The notes beneath the pieces are model-generated. The model was not told where the DNA came from. It saw only the letters and a list, made by a program, of their open reading frames with translations, and searched no databases. From Bacteroidota bacterium (GTDB lineage Bacteria > Bacteroidota > Bacteroidia > Chitinophagales > Chitinophagaceae), in assembly GCA_005884665.1 (NCBI GenBank), contig VBAT01000008.1, positions 4,012 through 38,321 of the forward strand: 34,310 nt of DNA, in the 5' to 3' direction. A program made the position numbers and the translations under genes. Below, one piece after another: positions 33,261-34,310 of the stretch; positions within the stretch are counted from its first letter, which is position 1; each line of letters begins with the position of its first letter.

Positions 33261-34310
33261 TCAAATCTGTGGCCATACAAAACGAGTTGGATGTAAATGC
33301 CATCCGTCGCCAATTCCCCGTATTAAGCAGGAAGGTGAAGGGCAAACCATTGATCTATTTTGACAATGCGGCAACTGCCCAGAAACCGCAGGTAGTAATA
33401 GATGCGCTTGTAAATTATTATACGGGTTATAACGCCAATATTCATCGTGGTATCCATACGTTGGCGGAAGAAGCGACTGCCGCATACGAAGCTACCCGCG
33501 ATGCAGTGACCGGGTTTATCAATGCTTCTACAAGGGAAGAAGTGATTTTTACCAGGGGGACCACGGAAGGAATTAACCTGGTCGCATATACCTGGGGCCG
33601 GCAAAATGTAAAAGCGGGGGATGAGATCATTATATCGACCATTGAGCACCATTCCAATATTGTTCCATGGCAGATCTTATGCGAAGAGAAAAAAGCGGTA
33701 TTAAAAGTAATCCCTGTTAGTGATAGCGGGGAGTTATTGATGGGTGAATATGAAAAGTTGTTGAATGAAAAAACAAAGCTGGTTTCAATAGTACATGTAT
33801 CGAATGCTTTAGGCACGGTTAATCCGGTAAAACAAATTATAGAGCTGGCGCATAAAAAAGGCGCTGTGGTTTTCGTGGATGGCGCTCAATCATCTGTGCA
33901 CCTCGATATTGATGTGCAGGATATGGATTGTGATTTCTTTGCTTTTTCTTCCCATAAAGTGTATGGACCGACCGGCATCGGCGTTTTATGGGGTAAAAAA
34001 AATTTATTAGAGACAATGCCTGTGTTCCAGGGTGGGGGAGAGATGATCAAGGAAGTTACATTCCAGGGTACGATCTTCAATGACCTGCCTTATAAATATG
34101 AAGCAGGTACACCCAATATCGCGGATACTATCGCTTTTAAAGCAGCGCTGGATTTTGTAAGCGAGATCGGCAAAGAGAAAATACGAAAACATGAAGACGA
34201 GCTGTTGGCCCATGCTACGATGCAACTGGAACAAATACCGGGGTTAACGATCATTGGGCGGGCGAAGGAGAAGACAAGTCTTGTCTCATTTATAGTCGAT
34301 AAAGTTCACC
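33257..34310 (+). CDS. sufS: SufS cysteine desulfurase, 3' end outside the window
   Basis: 351 complete codons are visible from the ATG at 33257, and the frame is still open at the window edge. Class V aminotransferase fold, type II cysteine desulfurase: it removes sulfur from cysteine for cluster assembly. Visible features are YFDNAATAQKP, NANIHRGIHTLAEEAT, FTRGTTEGIN, the PLP-stacking IEHHSN, FVDGAQ, the PLP lysine K234 in SSHKVYGPTG, and the EAGTPN motif. The sulfur-carrying active-site cysteine would lie beyond the edge. The start overlaps the sufD stop by four bases. A sufE or sufU-like gene may follow off-window. Assignment is secure. Confidence 0.95.
   Translation, partial: MIKSVAIQNELDVNAIRRQFPVLSRKVKGKPLIYFDNAATAQKPQVVIDALVNYYTGYNANIHRGIHTLAEEATAAYEATRDAVTGFINASTREEVIFTRGTTEGINLVAYTWGRQNVKAGDEIIISTIEHHSNIVPWQILCEEKKAVLKVIPVSDSGELLMGEYEKLLNEKTKLVSIVHVSNALGTVNPVKQIIELAHKKGAVVFVDGAQSSVHLDIDVQDMDCDFFAFSSHKVYGPTGIGVLWGKKNLLETMPVFQGGGEMIKEVTFQGTIFNDLPYKYEAGTPNIADTIAFKAALDFVSEIGKEKIRKHEDELLAHATMQLEQIPGLTIIGRAKEKTSLVSFIVDKVH

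Overview
The window reads as chromosomal DNA of a Bacteroidota bacterium, most likely a Chitinophagaceae-type member. Support comes from four proteins ending in type A sorting domains of the type IX secretion system (T9SS), two TAnnTTTG promoter boxes lying directly against start codons, a sufBCDS operon, and short intergenic repeats of a style common in that group. The organism is inferred from these traits, not identified.

Region A (1-17139, + strand) is a tandem array of at least four related secreted proteins; the first is cut by the window edge. The parts are shared and reshuffled: DUF4082, Big_7-type Ig repeats, LamG-like lectin domains, Big_5-type Ig repeats, and a C-terminal catalytic-looking module made of a GATase/ThuA-like fold plus a NodB/CE4-like deacetylase barrel. 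Protein 1 has only the binding parts. Protein 4 is nearly the bare catalytic module. Proteins 2 and 3 carry both. They are probably exported, processed by T9SS and anchored or released at the cell surface to act on a carbohydrate.

Region B (17207-23397, - strand) encodes an ethanolamine-type permease, a glutamine-synthetase-like gamma-glutamyl ligase, an iron-containing alcohol dehydrogenase and a PuuD-like hydrolase fused to an aldehyde dehydrogenase. Together they suggest a gamma-glutamylated, B12-independent route from ethanolamine (or a similar amino alcohol) to glycine, or the corresponding amino acid, plus glutamate. The aldehyde dehydrogenase reading frame breaks exactly at its catalytic cysteine.

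Region C (23451-25477, - strand) holds three small genes: a four-helix membrane protein, a DUF1905/YdeI-like protein and a DUF6159-like membrane protein.

Region D (25537-29335) holds a YbdK-type carboxylate-amine ligase, a Uma2 nuclease-like gene, an ATP-grasp ligase and a divergent esterase. It may be a small amide-bond-forming metabolite cluster. The esterase is flanked by composite dispersed repeats.

Region E (29607-34310, + strand) is the SUF iron-sulfur assembly operon sufB-sufC-sufD-sufS, with sufS running off the window. I saw no rRNA, tRNA, CRISPR array or transposase.
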